A stretch of DNA of 8,013 nucleotides from positions 1 through 8,013 of the forward strand of contig JAKBCT010000037.1 of NCBI GenBank assembly GCA_021807655.1. Direction: 5' to 3'. Position 1 is the stretch's first letter, and every line of letters begins with the position of its first letter. Positions 1 through 6,435 of the stretch are shown here, one piece after another. The notes beneath the pieces are model-generated. The model was not told the DNA's origin, did no database searches, and saw only the letters and a program-made list of their open reading frames with translations. The DNA comes from Actinomycetes bacterium. GTDB taxonomy: Bacteria > Actinomycetota > Acidimicrobiia > Acidimicrobiales > RAAP-2. Made by a program: the position numbers and the translations under genes.

Positions 1-81
1 GCGCCACTTCTCGCTCGTGCGCGCCCGCAGGTCGCTCAGGCTTACGTTCGAGAGGGGGTGGTGGTCGTTCATGGCGATCAC
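1..81 (-). CDS. Partial N-terminus of a probable PatB/MalY-type PLP aminotransferase (C-S lyase)
   Basis: Only the first 27 codons lie in the window; the gene runs off the left edge. From the ATG at 72-70 the peptide begins MNDHHPLSNVSL and continues with the pattern L-R-x-R-T-S-x-K-W. This resembles the N-terminus of actinobacterial PatB/MalY proteins, which are fold-type I PLP enzymes that cleave cystathionine or act as aminotransferases. No PLP-binding residues are visible, so the family call rests on this short match alone. I place the start at the GTG at 81-79, in frame with the ATG, because a TAGGGT -10 box ends 5 nt upstream and predicts a leaderless transcript starting on that G. The ATG at 72 is the alternative, with a weak GGTGA ribosome site. 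It is divergent from mobA and has no evident link to molybdenum metabolism. Confidence 0.5.
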   Translation of the reverse strand, partial: MIAMNDHHPLSNVSLSDLRARTSEKWR

Positions 82-86
82 CGTTG

Positions 87-92
87 ACCCTA
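87..92 (-). promoter_or_regulatory. Probable -10 box (TAGGGT) of the left-edge aminotransferase
   Basis: TAGGGT on the minus strand fits the actinobacterial TANNNT -10 pattern and ends 5 nt before a GTG in frame with the gene. No convincing -35 is seen. Together with the mobA -10 it makes 82-235 a divergent promoter region; I see nothing else in that 154-nt stretch. Confidence 0.45.
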
Positions 93-223
93 CCGACTGC
101 ACCCACGCGCGCGCGAACTCGGCGCCCGGCCTCGATGGGCCGCGCCGCGACGTGACCCCGCGATTCGTTGAGATCAGCGTTACCGCCGTGCTCGTTCGTC
201 CGCCCGGCACCCGCAGGTCTTTA

Positions 224-229
224 TACGCT
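224..229 (+). promoter_or_regulatory. Probable -10 box (TACGCT) for leaderless mobA
   Basis: TACGCT lies in the locally AT-rich stretch TTTATACGCTACAG. It ends exactly 6 nt before the GTG at 236, so the predicted transcription start is the first base of the start codon. There is no Shine-Dalgarno sequence in front of that GTG, which supports leaderless initiation. No clear -35 is visible. Confidence 0.55.
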
Positions 230-235
230 ACAGAC

Positions 236-823
236 GTGTCACCTCCGTCCACGCTCGTCGCGGCAATCCTCCTCACCGGTGGAGCGAGTCGACGCATGGG
301 GCGCGAGAAGTCCCTCATCAGTGTTGACGGCACCACGCTGGCGCGACGCAGCGCCGACCTGCTCGAGCGCGTCGTGACGATCGCCGTCGAAGTCGGGCCG
401 GGCCGTTCGGGGCTCGCCGCGACGCGCGAGGACTCCCCCGGTGACGGCCCCCTCGCCGGGATCGTGGCCGGTCGGCGCTGGCTGCGATCACGGGGTCACA
501 CTGGCGCCGCACTCGTGGTCGCGTGCGACCTGCCCTTTCTGAACGAAGGGCTCCTCACCTTTCTTCGTGAGTATGACGCCTCGGGCAGCGTTGTGCCCGT
601 CGTCGCCGGCCGCGCCCAACCACTCCTCGCCCGCTGGAGCGCTCGCGACCTCGACGAGGCCAGTCTTCGCTACGAAGGCGGCGAGCGTTCGCTCCGTCAC
701 CTGGCCGAGGGGGCCGACGCGGTCCTGCTCGACGAGGCGGCCTGGGGCGCCGTCGCATCCGAAGCCACGTTTCGCGACCTGGACACGCCCGACGACCTCG
801 TGCGCTACCGACTCGCCCCGTGA
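236..823 (+). CDS. mobA: Molybdenum cofactor guanylyltransferase MobA
   Basis: MobA transfers GMP from GTP to the molybdenum cofactor, making the MGD form used by DMSO-reductase-family enzymes such as the FdhF/YdeP-type protein in this window. It is cytoplasmic. The 195-aa product is normal for the family. It has the nucleotide-binding N-terminus AAILLTGGASRRMGREKSL (about residues 9-27) with the signature G-G-x-S-R-R-M-G-x-x-K, a GPLAGIV loop (71-77), the metal-binding type motif CDLP (97-100), QPLLARW (128-134) and the C-terminal FRDLDTPDDL (179-188). The open frame extends upstream to 17, but those residues do not resemble MobA. The GTG at 236 sits one helix-turn before the core and just after a -10 box, so I start there. 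It converges on the DUF6457 gene with a 22-nt gap. Confidence 0.88.
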   Translation: MSPPSTLVAAILLTGGASRRMGREKSLISVDGTTLARRSADLLERVVTIAVEVGPGRSGLAATREDSPGDGPLAGIVAGRRWLRSRGHTGAALVVACDLPFLNEGLLTFLREYDASGSVVPVVAGRAQPLLARWSARDLDEASLRYEGGERSLRHLAEGADAVLLDEAAWGAVASEATFRDLDTPDDLVRYRLAP

Positions 824-845
824 CCGAGTTGGTCGGCCGGTGCGG

Positions 846-1073
846 TCAGGTCGTCTCGGGCGGCGAAATCTCGCGCGCCAGGTCCAACGCCTCGTGGACG
901 CTGCGACCCGACGCCGCGGCCATCCAGCACGCGATCGGGGCGACGCTGCGGTCTGAGGCGTGAGCGGCGGTGCCAGCGAGGGCGAGGATCGCGTCGCGTT
1001 CGGCGTCACTCGGCCGTTCGACCCCGAGTCGGGTGGCGAACGCGTTGAGCCAGTGCTCGATCGATGTGGTCAC
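846..1073 (-). CDS. DUF6457 small protein of the molybdenum cofactor neighbourhood
   Basis: A 75-aa soluble, probably all-helical protein starting MTTSIEHWLNAFATRLGV, followed by ERDAILALAGTAAHASDRSV and APIACWMAAASGRS. The pattern W-L-x-x-F-A-x-R-L-G-V, then L-A-L-A-G-x-A-A-H-A-S-x-R, then A-P-x-A-C-W matches what I recall of DUF6457, found in Actinomycetota next to mobA and fdhD and sometimes as an extra domain on MobA-like proteins. Its function is unknown; the setting between mobA and fdhD suggests a helper role in maturing MGD enzymes (inference). It has no CxxC, no membrane segment and no signal peptide. The frame is open to 1250, but the GTG at 1073 starts the conserved core and lies 6 nt after a TACGAT -10 box. 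His and Cys in the conserved part could be tested as ligands. Confidence 0.75.
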   Translation of the reverse strand: MTTSIEHWLNAFATRLGVERPSDAERDAILALAGTAAHASDRSVAPIACWMAAASGRSVHEALDLAREISPPETT

Positions 1074-1079
1074 GACGTC

Positions 1080-1085
1080 ATCGTA
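1080..1085 (-). promoter_or_regulatory. Probable -10 box (TACGAT) for the leaderless DUF6457 gene
   Basis: TACGAT on the minus strand ends 6 nt before the GTG at 1073, the same spacing as at mobA. No Shine-Dalgarno sequence precedes the GTG. It forms half of the divergent promoter region 1074-1184 shared with fdhD. Confidence 0.5.
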
Positions 1086-1129
1086 TCGAGGCGTGGACGC
1101 GGGCCCGCTGGACGGCCAGACGCGCTCGG

Positions 1130-1135
1130 TAGGAT
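1130..1135 (+). promoter_or_regulatory. fdhD: Possible -10 box (TAGGAT) for fdhD
   Basis: TAGGAT fits TANNNT. A weak -35-like CTGGAC at 1108-1113 stands 16 nt upstream. It would give a leader of about 43 nt carrying the fdhD ribosome site, unlike the leaderless neighbours. The assignment is by motif only. Confidence 0.3.
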
Positions 1136-1173
1136 CCAGGAAACGAGGCGGGCATCGCCCGCGGGAAGCCACC

Positions 1174-1180
1174 GGGGGGA
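1174..1180 (+). promoter_or_regulatory. fdhD: Ribosome binding site deciding the fdhD start
   Basis: GGGGGGA lies 4 nt before the GTG at 1185 and 13 nt before the next in-frame GTG at 1194. This favours 1185 over 1194 and over far-upstream starts in the open frame, which would run through the divergent promoter region. Confidence 0.45.
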
Positions 1181-1184
1181 TCAC

Positions 1185-2036
1185 GTGAGCCGAGTGTCGC
1201 CAGAACGAGACGTCATTCGCGTGACCGTGGGCGGCGCGCCGACCCGTCACCGGGACAGTCTCGCCGGCGAGGAGCCGCTCGAGCTGCGCATCGATGGCCG
1301 CTCGATGGCGGTGACGATGCGTACGCCGGGCGCCGACTTCGACCTCGCGGCGGGGTTTCTCGTCAGCGAGGGGGTGATCGCGGGTCCCCGTGACCTTATG
1401 GCCATGCGATACTGCGCGGGCGAGGACGCTGACGGGGTCAACCAGTTCAACGTGTTGGACCTTTCACTCGCTAGTCACGTGGCGCGCCCGAGCAGCGAAC
1501 TCGCGCGCGCCTTCTTTACCACCAGCTCGTGCGGGCTCTGCGGGAAGGCGTCCATCGACGCGATCAAAACCCGCTCGCGCTTTGATGCGCCCGACGACGC
1601 GCTGCGCGTGTCGAGCGCGACCCTGGCGTCACTGCCCGATCGGCTTCGCGCGGCCCAGAATATCTTCGAGCGGACCGGCGGTCTGCACGCGGCGGCCCTC
1701 TTCGATTCGGACGGTTCGCTCCTGGTGGCCCGTGAGGACGTGGGTCGCCACAACGCCGTCGACAAGGTCGTGGGCTGGGCTCTCCGTGAAGGCCGGCTGC
1801 CGCTGCGCGACGCCGTGTTACTCGTGTCGGGCCGCGCGTCCTTCGAACTCGTCCAAAAGGCCGTGATGGCGGGCATTGCGGTGCTCTGTGCCGTCTCGGC
1901 GCCGTCCTCGCTCGCCGTGGACCTCGCTCGAGAGATGAACACCACGTTGGTGGGTTTCCTGCGCGGCGAGTCGATGGTCGTCTACGCGGGCGCCGAGCGG
2001 ATCAGCGACGAGCCCGTTTCCCCTTCGTCTCGTTAG
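1185..2036 (+). CDS. fdhD: Formate dehydrogenase accessory sulfurtransferase FdhD
   Basis: FdhD carries sulfur from a cysteine desulfurase (IscS in E. coli) to the bis-MGD cofactor, giving the sulfurated Mo that formate dehydrogenases need. The 283-aa product is normal in length. It shows an N-terminal EEPLELRIDGRSMAVTMRTP segment, the loop TSSCGLCGKASID with the sulfur-relay pair Cys116 and Cys119, GGLHAAALF (165-173), the highly conserved REDVGRHNAVDKVVG (183-197) and SGRASFELVQKA (215-226). All are hallmarks of the family, and both loop cysteines are present, so it looks active. Its likely client is the FdhF/YdeP-type enzyme encoded tail-to-tail: the fdhD TAG stop overlaps that gene's stop by 4 nt. 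It is also divergent from the DUF6457 gene. Confidence 0.93.
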   Translation: MSRVSPERDVIRVTVGGAPTRHRDSLAGEEPLELRIDGRSMAVTMRTPGADFDLAAGFLVSEGVIAGPRDLMAMRYCAGEDADGVNQFNVLDLSLASHVARPSSELARAFFTTSSCGLCGKASIDAIKTRSRFDAPDDALRVSSATLASLPDRLRAAQNIFERTGGLHAAALFDSDGSLLVAREDVGRHNAVDKVVGWALREGRLPLRDAVLLVSGRASFELVQKAVMAGIAVLCAVSAPSSLAVDLAREMNTTLVGFLRGESMVVYAGAERISDEPVSPSSR

Positions 2037-4315
2037 TTGACCGGTCCCGCGGATCGTTCCAGGCGGATGATGATGGACTTGGAGGTCGGCGTGTTGCTCG
2101 TGACGGCCGTCGAGTCGAGGGGCACCAGCACGTTCGCTTCGGGGAAGTACGCGGCCGCACAGCCCCGCGGCGTGGGATAGGCCACCGCGCGAAAGGCCGC
2201 CGCTCGCCGCTCGCCGTCGGTGTAGACACTCACGAGGTCGACCACGTCGCCGTCGCGAAGGTCGCGTGCGGCGAGGTCGTCCTCGTTCACGAAGACGACC
2301 CGCCGGCCACCCTCGATGCCCCGGTAGCGGTCGTTCAGCCCGTAGACGGTCGTGTTGAACTGGTCGTGCGAGCGGACCGTCTGCAAGATGAGGTACCCCT
2401 CGGGGACCTCGAGGGCGTCGAGGGCGTTGCGGGTGAATCGCGCGCGACCGGTGGCTGTCGCGAAGGTTCGCGAGTCGTGGGGGCCGCGCGGCAACACGAA
2501 GCCACCCGGCGTGGCGACGCGCTCTTCGAACGCCTCGAAACCGGGCACGACGTGCTCGATGTGGCGGCGGATGACGCGGTAGTCGCCCGCCATGGTTCGC
2601 CACCCGAGGTCGTCACCGAAGAGCGCCTCGCCGAGTCCCGCGACGATCGATACCTCACTACGCAGGTGCGCTGAGGCGGGTTCGAGCCGCCCCGAGGACT
2701 GGTGCACCATTGACATGGAGTCTTCGACGGTGACGAACTGCTCGCCGCTGGCTTGGTGGTCTCGCTCGCTGCGTCCGAGACACGGCAGGATGAGGGCCTC
2801 CTCGCCGTGGACGACGTGCGATCGGTTGAGTTTGGTCGCCACGTGGACCGTCAGACGACACGACGCCATTGCCGACTCGGTCACCGCCGTATCGGGGGTC
2901 GCGGCGACGAAGTTGCCACCGAGCGCGACGAAGACGTCGATCAGACCGTCGCGCATCGCGCGGATCGTGTTCACGGTGTCGTAACCGTGGTCGCGGGGCG
3001 GCTCGAAATTGAACTCGTCGCCCAATCGGTCGAGGAACGAGTCCGGCATCTGCTCCCAGATCCCCATCGTGCGATCGCCCTGGACGTTGCTGTGTCCGCG
3101 AATGGGAGACGGACCCGCCCCGGGACGCCCGATGTTTCCGCGCAGCAACAAGAAGTTGACGATCTCGCGAATCGTCGCGACCGCGTTGCGGTGCTGGGTG
3201 ATGCCCATCGCCCAGCAGACGATCACGCTGTTCGCCGCCATCACGTCGGTAGCGAACGCCTCGATCTGTTGGCGCGACAGGCCACTCGCCGCCTCGATAT
3301 CGGGCCACTCGAGCGCGCGCCACCCCTCGCACGCGTCCTCGAAGCCGTCGCAGTACGCGTCGATGAACTCGTGGTCGAAGGCGGTCCCCGGTGCCTCGGT
3401 CTCACGTTCCAACAAGATCTTGTTGACCCCGGCGAACATCGCGAGGTCACCGTTGACGCGAACCGAAAGAAACCGATCGGTGAGCGCGGTACCGCGCCCG
3501 ATGAGACCGCGCGCGCGTTGGGGGTTCTTGAAGCGCACGAGACCCGCCTCGGGCAGTGGATTGGCCGAGACGATGCGCGCGCCTCGGCGTTTGGCGGCCT
3601 CGAGGGCGCTCAACATGCGTGGGTGATTCGTTCCCGGGTTCTGGCCCACGATGACGATGAGATCCGCGTGATCGGTGATGTCCTCTAGGTTGACCGTGCC
3701 CTTGCCAACGCCGATCGTCTCATTGAGCGCCGCGCCGCTCGACTCGTGGCACATGTTCGAACAGTCCGGCAGGTTGTTGGTGCCGAGTCGTCGCGCGAGC
3801 AGTTGGAAGAGAAACGCCGCCTCGTTGCTCGCCCGTCCGCTGGTATAGAAGGCCGCCCGATTGACCGAAGGCATCTCGCTCAAACGGGTGGCGCACAGGC
3901 TGAAGGCGTCGTCCCAGGAGATCGGCACGTAGTGGGTGGCCCCACGGGCGAGGTACATCGGCTCGGTGAGTCGACCGTGGCCCTCGAGTTCGTGGTCGGA
4001 CTGCGCGCGCAACTGATCGACCGAGTGCGTGGCGAAGAAGTCCCGTCCCACCCGGTCCCGGGTTGCCTCCCAGGACACGGCCTTCGCGCCGTTCTCACAG
4101 AACTCGGCGTGCGAGCGATGTCCCGCGTCGGGGTCGGGCCAGGCGCAACTGGGACAGTCGAAGCCGCCGACTTGATTGAGCGATCGCAGCGCCTGCGCAC
4201 CGCGCACCACACCCATCTCCGAGATCGCCCGCTGCAGCGACAGGCGCACCGCGACCCGTCCGACCGCGACCGATTCGGGCGGGTGTACTTCAATGGCGTC
4301 GTCTGGCTGATCCAC
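2033..4315 (-). CDS. FdhF/YdeP-type molybdopterin oxidoreductase alpha subunit (formate dehydrogenase-like)
   Basis: A cytoplasmic bis-MGD enzyme of the DMSO-reductase family, of the clade containing E. coli YdeP (759 aa) and CbbB-like proteins (TIGR01701); this product is 760 aa. It shows GFDCPSCAWPDP (51-62) and EFCENGAKAV (71-80) with Cys54, Cys57 and Cys73 as candidate Fe-S ligands, FYTSGRASNEAAFL (156-169), PDCSNMCHESS (183-193), IVGQNPGTNHPRM (222-234) and PIRGHSNVQG (404-413). Cys189-His190 align with the Sec140-His141 pair of E. coli FdhH and Arg406 with its Arg333, so formate or CO2 chemistry is chemically possible; for most of this clade the substrate is unknown. There is no signal peptide and no NADH or Fe-S partner gene nearby. 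The frame is open to 5026, but that part overlaps moeA. The GTG at 4315 gives the usual family N-terminus (DDAIEVHPPES) and has GGAAAG 5 nt upstream. Confidence 0.88.
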   Translation of the reverse strand: MDQPDDAIEVHPPESVAVGRVAVRLSLQRAISEMGVVRGAQALRSLNQVGGFDCPSCAWPDPDAGHRSHAEFCENGAKAVSWEATRDRVGRDFFATHSVDQLRAQSDHELEGHGRLTEPMYLARGATHYVPISWDDAFSLCATRLSEMPSVNRAAFYTSGRASNEAAFLFQLLARRLGTNNLPDCSNMCHESSGAALNETIGVGKGTVNLEDITDHADLIVIVGQNPGTNHPRMLSALEAAKRRGARIVSANPLPEAGLVRFKNPQRARGLIGRGTALTDRFLSVRVNGDLAMFAGVNKILLERETEAPGTAFDHEFIDAYCDGFEDACEGWRALEWPDIEAASGLSRQQIEAFATDVMAANSVIVCWAMGITQHRNAVATIREIVNFLLLRGNIGRPGAGPSPIRGHSNVQGDRTMGIWEQMPDSFLDRLGDEFNFEPPRDHGYDTVNTIRAMRDGLIDVFVALGGNFVAATPDTAVTESAMASCRLTVHVATKLNRSHVVHGEEALILPCLGRSERDHQASGEQFVTVEDSMSMVHQSSGRLEPASAHLRSEVSIVAGLGEALFGDDLGWRTMAGDYRVIRRHIEHVVPGFEAFEERVATPGGFVLPRGPHDSRTFATATGRARFTRNALDALEVPEGYLILQTVRSHDQFNTTVYGLNDRYRGIEGGRRVVFVNEDDLAARDLRDGDVVDLVSVYTDGERRAAAFRAVAYPTPRGCAAAYFPEANVLVPLDSTAVTSNTPTSKSIIIRLERSAGPVN

Positions 4316-4320
4316 GTTGA

Positions 4321-4326
4321 CTTTCC
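4321..4326 (-). promoter_or_regulatory. Ribosome binding site deciding the oxidoreductase start
   Basis: GGAAAG (within GGCGGAAAG) on the minus strand lies 5 nt before the GTG at 4315. It supports this start over the 237 extra codons of open frame upstream, which are antisense to moeA and resemble no family member. Confidence 0.5.
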
Positions 4327-4379
4327 GCCCAACGGCCCGCTCGAAAAACGGTCCGTCTCGCGGCGGCCCCCCAAGGGCG

Positions 4380-4385
4380 ACCCTA
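4380..4385 (-). promoter_or_regulatory. Possible -10 box (TAGGGT) for the FdhF/YdeP-type gene
   Basis: TAGGGT on the minus strand would start a transcript near 4373, giving a leader of about 58 nt that includes the GGAAAG site. No good -35 is present. It is the same hexamer as at the left-edge gene. The assignment is by motif only. Confidence 0.35.
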
Positions 4386-4448
4386 CCGCGAGCCGTGGCC
4401 CGCCGGCCGGCCACCACGTTTCCCCCGGGTGACGGCGTGAACGACCGG

Positions 4449-4454
4449 TAATCT
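4449..4454 (+). promoter_or_regulatory. moeA: Probable -10 box (TAATCT) of the moeA transcript
   Basis: TAATCT is the best -10 match in the divergent region 4316-4532. It ends 7 nt before the GTG at 4462, so the transcript should begin at or beside that GTG, 71 nt upstream of the moeA ATG. A -35-like GGTGAC at 4428-4433 is 15 nt upstream, shorter than usual. Upstream of it lies an inverted repeat, GTGGCC (4395-4400) and GGCCAC (4409-4414), which may be an operator or a chance product of high GC. Confidence 0.5.
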
Positions 4455-4461
4455 CTCCTAC

Positions 4462-4536
4462 GTGTCAGCCTCGTCACACCAATCTTTCGACGATCGACGG
4501 CTACCCAGTCCTTTACGACTCGGCGACGACCGATGA
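4462..4536 (+). CDS. Possible 24-aa leaderless leader ORF overlapping the moeA start
   Basis: GTG at 4462 opens a 24-codon frame, peptide MSASSHQSFDDRRLPSPLRL followed by GDDR, ending with TGA at 4534-4536. That stop overlaps the moeA ATG (4533-4535) as ATGA, a typical geometry for translational coupling. The GTG lies 7 nt after the strong TAATCT box, so ribosomes could load on the leaderless 5' end and reinitiate at moeA, which has only a weak ribosome site of its own (GGCGA). The peptide has no run of one amino acid to suggest classical attenuation, and no recognised domain. A short open frame can arise by chance in GC-rich DNA; it is the combination of promoter, start and overlap that makes it worth listing. 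Confidence 0.4.
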   Translation: MSASSHQSFDDRRLPSPLRLGDDR

Positions 4537-5786
4537 TCTCGTTCGACGAAGCACGCTCCTTCGTCCTTTCGCGTCTCGAGCCGCTCGCCCCGGTCGAGCG
4601 CGCGCTCGCCGAGGCGATCGGCCTCGTCGCGGCGAGCACCGTAACGGCGACCCAACCCGCTCCCAGTTTTGTGAATTCGGCGATGGACGGCTTCGCCGTG
4701 CGTGCCAGTGACGTGACGAGCGCGACGCGACTTCGCGTCGTCGATTCGGTCTTCGCCGGTGAGACGAGCGCCGCCGTCGTGGGCGATGGCGAGGCGATGC
4801 GGATCATGACCGGCGCTCCCCTGCCGGTGGGCGCCGATAGCGTCTGCCCGCGCGAGGACGTGATCGTTGAGGCCGACGGACAGTACGTGCGCATCGGCCG
4901 ACCGGTCGCCCTCGGCGACTGCGTGCGGCACGTGGGCGAGGACCTTCGCGTCGGCGAAACCCTCGTTCGCCCCGGTGACGTCATCGACCCGGCTCTGCTC
5001 GGCGCGCTCGCCGGCCAGGGAGTCACCGCGCTCAGCGTTCAGCGGGTACCCCTCGTCGGCGTGCTCTCGACCGGCAACGAACTCATCGACGCAGCGGCGC
5101 GCCCCGGCCCGGGTCAGATTCGCGACTCCAACCGCCCGACCCTGCTCGCCGCGCTGCGTCAGTCGGGGATGGCGACGCTCGACCTCGGCATCGTGCGTGA
5201 TTCCAAGGCGGACCTGCGCGCGGCCTTCGAGCGCGCGCGTTCGACGTGCGACGCGGTGATCTCCACCGGTGGCGTGAGCGCCGGCGACGCCGATTTCGTG
5301 AAGGTCGTTCTCGGCGAGCTCTTCGCCGAGAGCGCGCGTTCGATGCAGGTTGCGATCCGCCCCGGTAAGCCCTTCACCTTCGCCTACGACGAGTCGTCCA
5401 ACACGCCCTTCTTCGGCCTCGCCGGAAACCCCGTCTCGACGCTCGTGGGTTTCGAATTGTTCGTTCGCCCGGCGCTGTTACGTCTCGCGGGCCGACGTGA
5501 CATCGAACGCGCCACCGTGTCGGTAGTGCTCGACTGTGACCTCGTGCGCGAACCAGACGGCAAGCTCCACCTCATCCACGGCGTCTGTCGGATCCACGAC
5601 GACGGTGTGATTCACGTTGAGCGGCTGGCCCGACGCGGATCGCACCTGCTCTTCGCCATCGCCCAGTCCAACTGCCTGGTTCTCGCTCCCGACGGTGACG
5701 GCGCCACCATCGGTGACACGGTGCGCGCCATGATTCTCGACGACAGTCAGCTGAACGCCATCACGGAGTCCGCTCGCCCCCGGTAG
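4533..5786 (+). CDS. moeA: Molybdopterin molybdenumtransferase MoeA
   Basis: MoeA inserts molybdate into adenylylated molybdopterin, the last step of Moco synthesis before MobA acts. It is cytoplasmic and dimeric. The 417-aa product is about the usual length. Family motifs in order: SFVNSAMDGFAVRASD (45-60) with the conserved Asp52, IMTGAPLPVGADSV (91-104), RHVGEDLRVGE (132-142) with Asp137, the MPT-binding domain core LSTGNEL (178-184) with Glu183, STGGVSAGDADFVK (244-257), RPGKPFTF (276-283) and FGLAGNPVSTLVGFELFVRP (294-313), then the C-terminal beta domain (about 325-410). The catalytic acidic residues known from E. coli MoeA all have counterparts. The ATG at 4533 gives the common start MISFDEA. 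Its 3' end overlaps the convergent cytochrome b gene by 26 nt, and translation may be coupled to a small upstream ORF. Confidence 0.93.
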   Translation: MISFDEARSFVLSRLEPLAPVERALAEAIGLVAASTVTATQPAPSFVNSAMDGFAVRASDVTSATRLRVVDSVFAGETSAAVVGDGEAMRIMTGAPLPVGADSVCPREDVIVEADGQYVRIGRPVALGDCVRHVGEDLRVGETLVRPGDVIDPALLGALAGQGVTALSVQRVPLVGVLSTGNELIDAAARPGPGQIRDSNRPTLLAALRQSGMATLDLGIVRDSKADLRAAFERARSTCDAVISTGGVSAGDADFVKVVLGELFAESARSMQVAIRPGKPFTFAYDESSNTPFFGLAGNPVSTLVGFELFVRPALLRLAGRRDIERATVSVVLDCDLVREPDGKLHLIHGVCRIHDDGVIHVERLARRGSHLLFAIAQSNCLVLAPDGDGATIGDTVRAMILDDSQLNAITESARPR

Positions 5787-6435
5787 CGTCTCGACCGTCG
5801 CCGAGCGCGTCGAGTTCGTCCCACCAGCGTGGGGCGTGGCGTTTCGCCCAGGACTCGCTGACGCGCCCGCGCACCATCGATGCGAGTGCCTCACGATGCG
5901 AGAGCGCCATGACGATGTGTCCGACGACCACGAGCACGAGCAACCAGGCGAAGGCGTCGTGGACGAACGTCGCACCCGACCGCCACGACACCGGTACCAG
6001 GCTGAACCACTTCAAGACGACCCCGGTGATGAACAAGACCACCGAGCTGGCCGCGACCACGACGGCGTTAAGCTTCTGGCCCGGATTGAACTTGTCGGCG
6101 GCGTTCTCTGCTCGACCCCACGACCCGATCCACGCCATCTCGGATCGGGTCCACTCGTTCACCCGGCGCAGGTCGCGACGAAGACGACGTCCCCCCGGGA
6201 GCACCATCGCCACCACGAAGGGCACCGGCAGCGCGAGCCCCGTCCACAGGTGGATCTGTTCGACGGTGAATCGGGGCAGGACCAGTCCGAAGAGCGAGCC
6301 GTAGTAGAGCGGAATCGCCGTGGCGAACAGGACGGTAAAGAGCGCCGCGCTCGTCCAGTGCACCACCCGCTCGAGGGCGTCAAAGCGCACGAGACCGCGC
6401 GGCGCCACGGCGGCGTCGGAGCCCTCGACAGTCAC
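5761..6435 (-). CDS. FdnI-type di-heme cytochrome b membrane subunit
   Basis: A 224-aa integral membrane protein with four hydrophobic segments, about residues 27-45, 61-80, 122-142 and 158-178. Four histidines sit at or near helix ends: His26 (VVHW), His62 (IHLWTG), His159 (FVHDAF) and His173 (VVGHIV). Their order and the 14-residue gap between the last two match the two-heme pattern of the formate dehydrogenase gamma subunit FdnI. The phrase KFNPGQKLNAV (115-125) is also characteristic of that family. It would carry electrons between the quinone pool and the molybdoenzyme on the outer face. The start GTG (6435-6433) overlaps the stop of the upstream molybdoenzyme gene as GTGA, so the two are surely cotranslated and probably form one complex. 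It is not next to the FdhF/YdeP-type gene, so its partner is most likely the SUOX-fold enzyme. Confidence 0.82.
   Translation of the reverse strand: MTVEGSDAAVAPRGLVRFDALERVVHWTSAALFTVLFATAIPLYYGSLFGLVLPRFTVEQIHLWTGLALPVPFVVAMVLPGGRRLRRDLRRVNEWTRSEMAWIGSWGRAENAADKFNPGQKLNAVVVAASSVVLFITGVVLKWFSLVPVSWRSGATFVHDAFAWLLVLVVVGHIVMALSHREALASMVRGRVSESWAKRHAPRWWDELDALGDGRDATGGERTP

Noticed and set aside
17..235. A 73-codon N-terminal extension of mobA from the GTG at 17
   Set aside because: It would overlap the divergent aminotransferase start, shows no resemblance to MobA, and a -10 box followed by GTG at 236 explains the real start.
824..836. Small hairpin CCGA-GTTGG-TCGG between mobA and DUF6457 as a bidirectional terminator
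   Set aside because: The stem is only 4 bp and has no T-tract.
960..1184. A 75-codon extension of fdhD
   Set aside because: It lies antisense to the DUF6457 gene and its promoter; FdhD length and the ribosome site fit the GTG at 1185.
2753..3688. Long plus-strand open frame of 311 codons inside the oxidoreductase gene
   Set aside because: It is a shadow frame opposite a clearly conserved gene, with no recognisable domain and no promoter or ribosome site; long antisense frames are expected at this GC content.
4395..4414. Inverted repeat GTGGCC-N8-GGCCAC between the FdhF/YdeP-type gene and moeA as an operator
   Set aside because: The arms are GC-only apart from one pair and lie in a GC-rich stretch where such palindromes are frequent; there is no second copy at related promoters.
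4316..4532. Moco-binding riboswitch in the moeA leader
   Set aside because: I could not recognise the conserved Moco RNA core in this region, and the predicted leader before moeA is only about 71 nt, too short for that element.
4316..5026. A 237-residue N-terminal extension of the FdhF/YdeP-type protein
   Set aside because: It is antisense to moeA, does not resemble family members, and the GTG at 4315 has a ribosome site and yields the usual family length.
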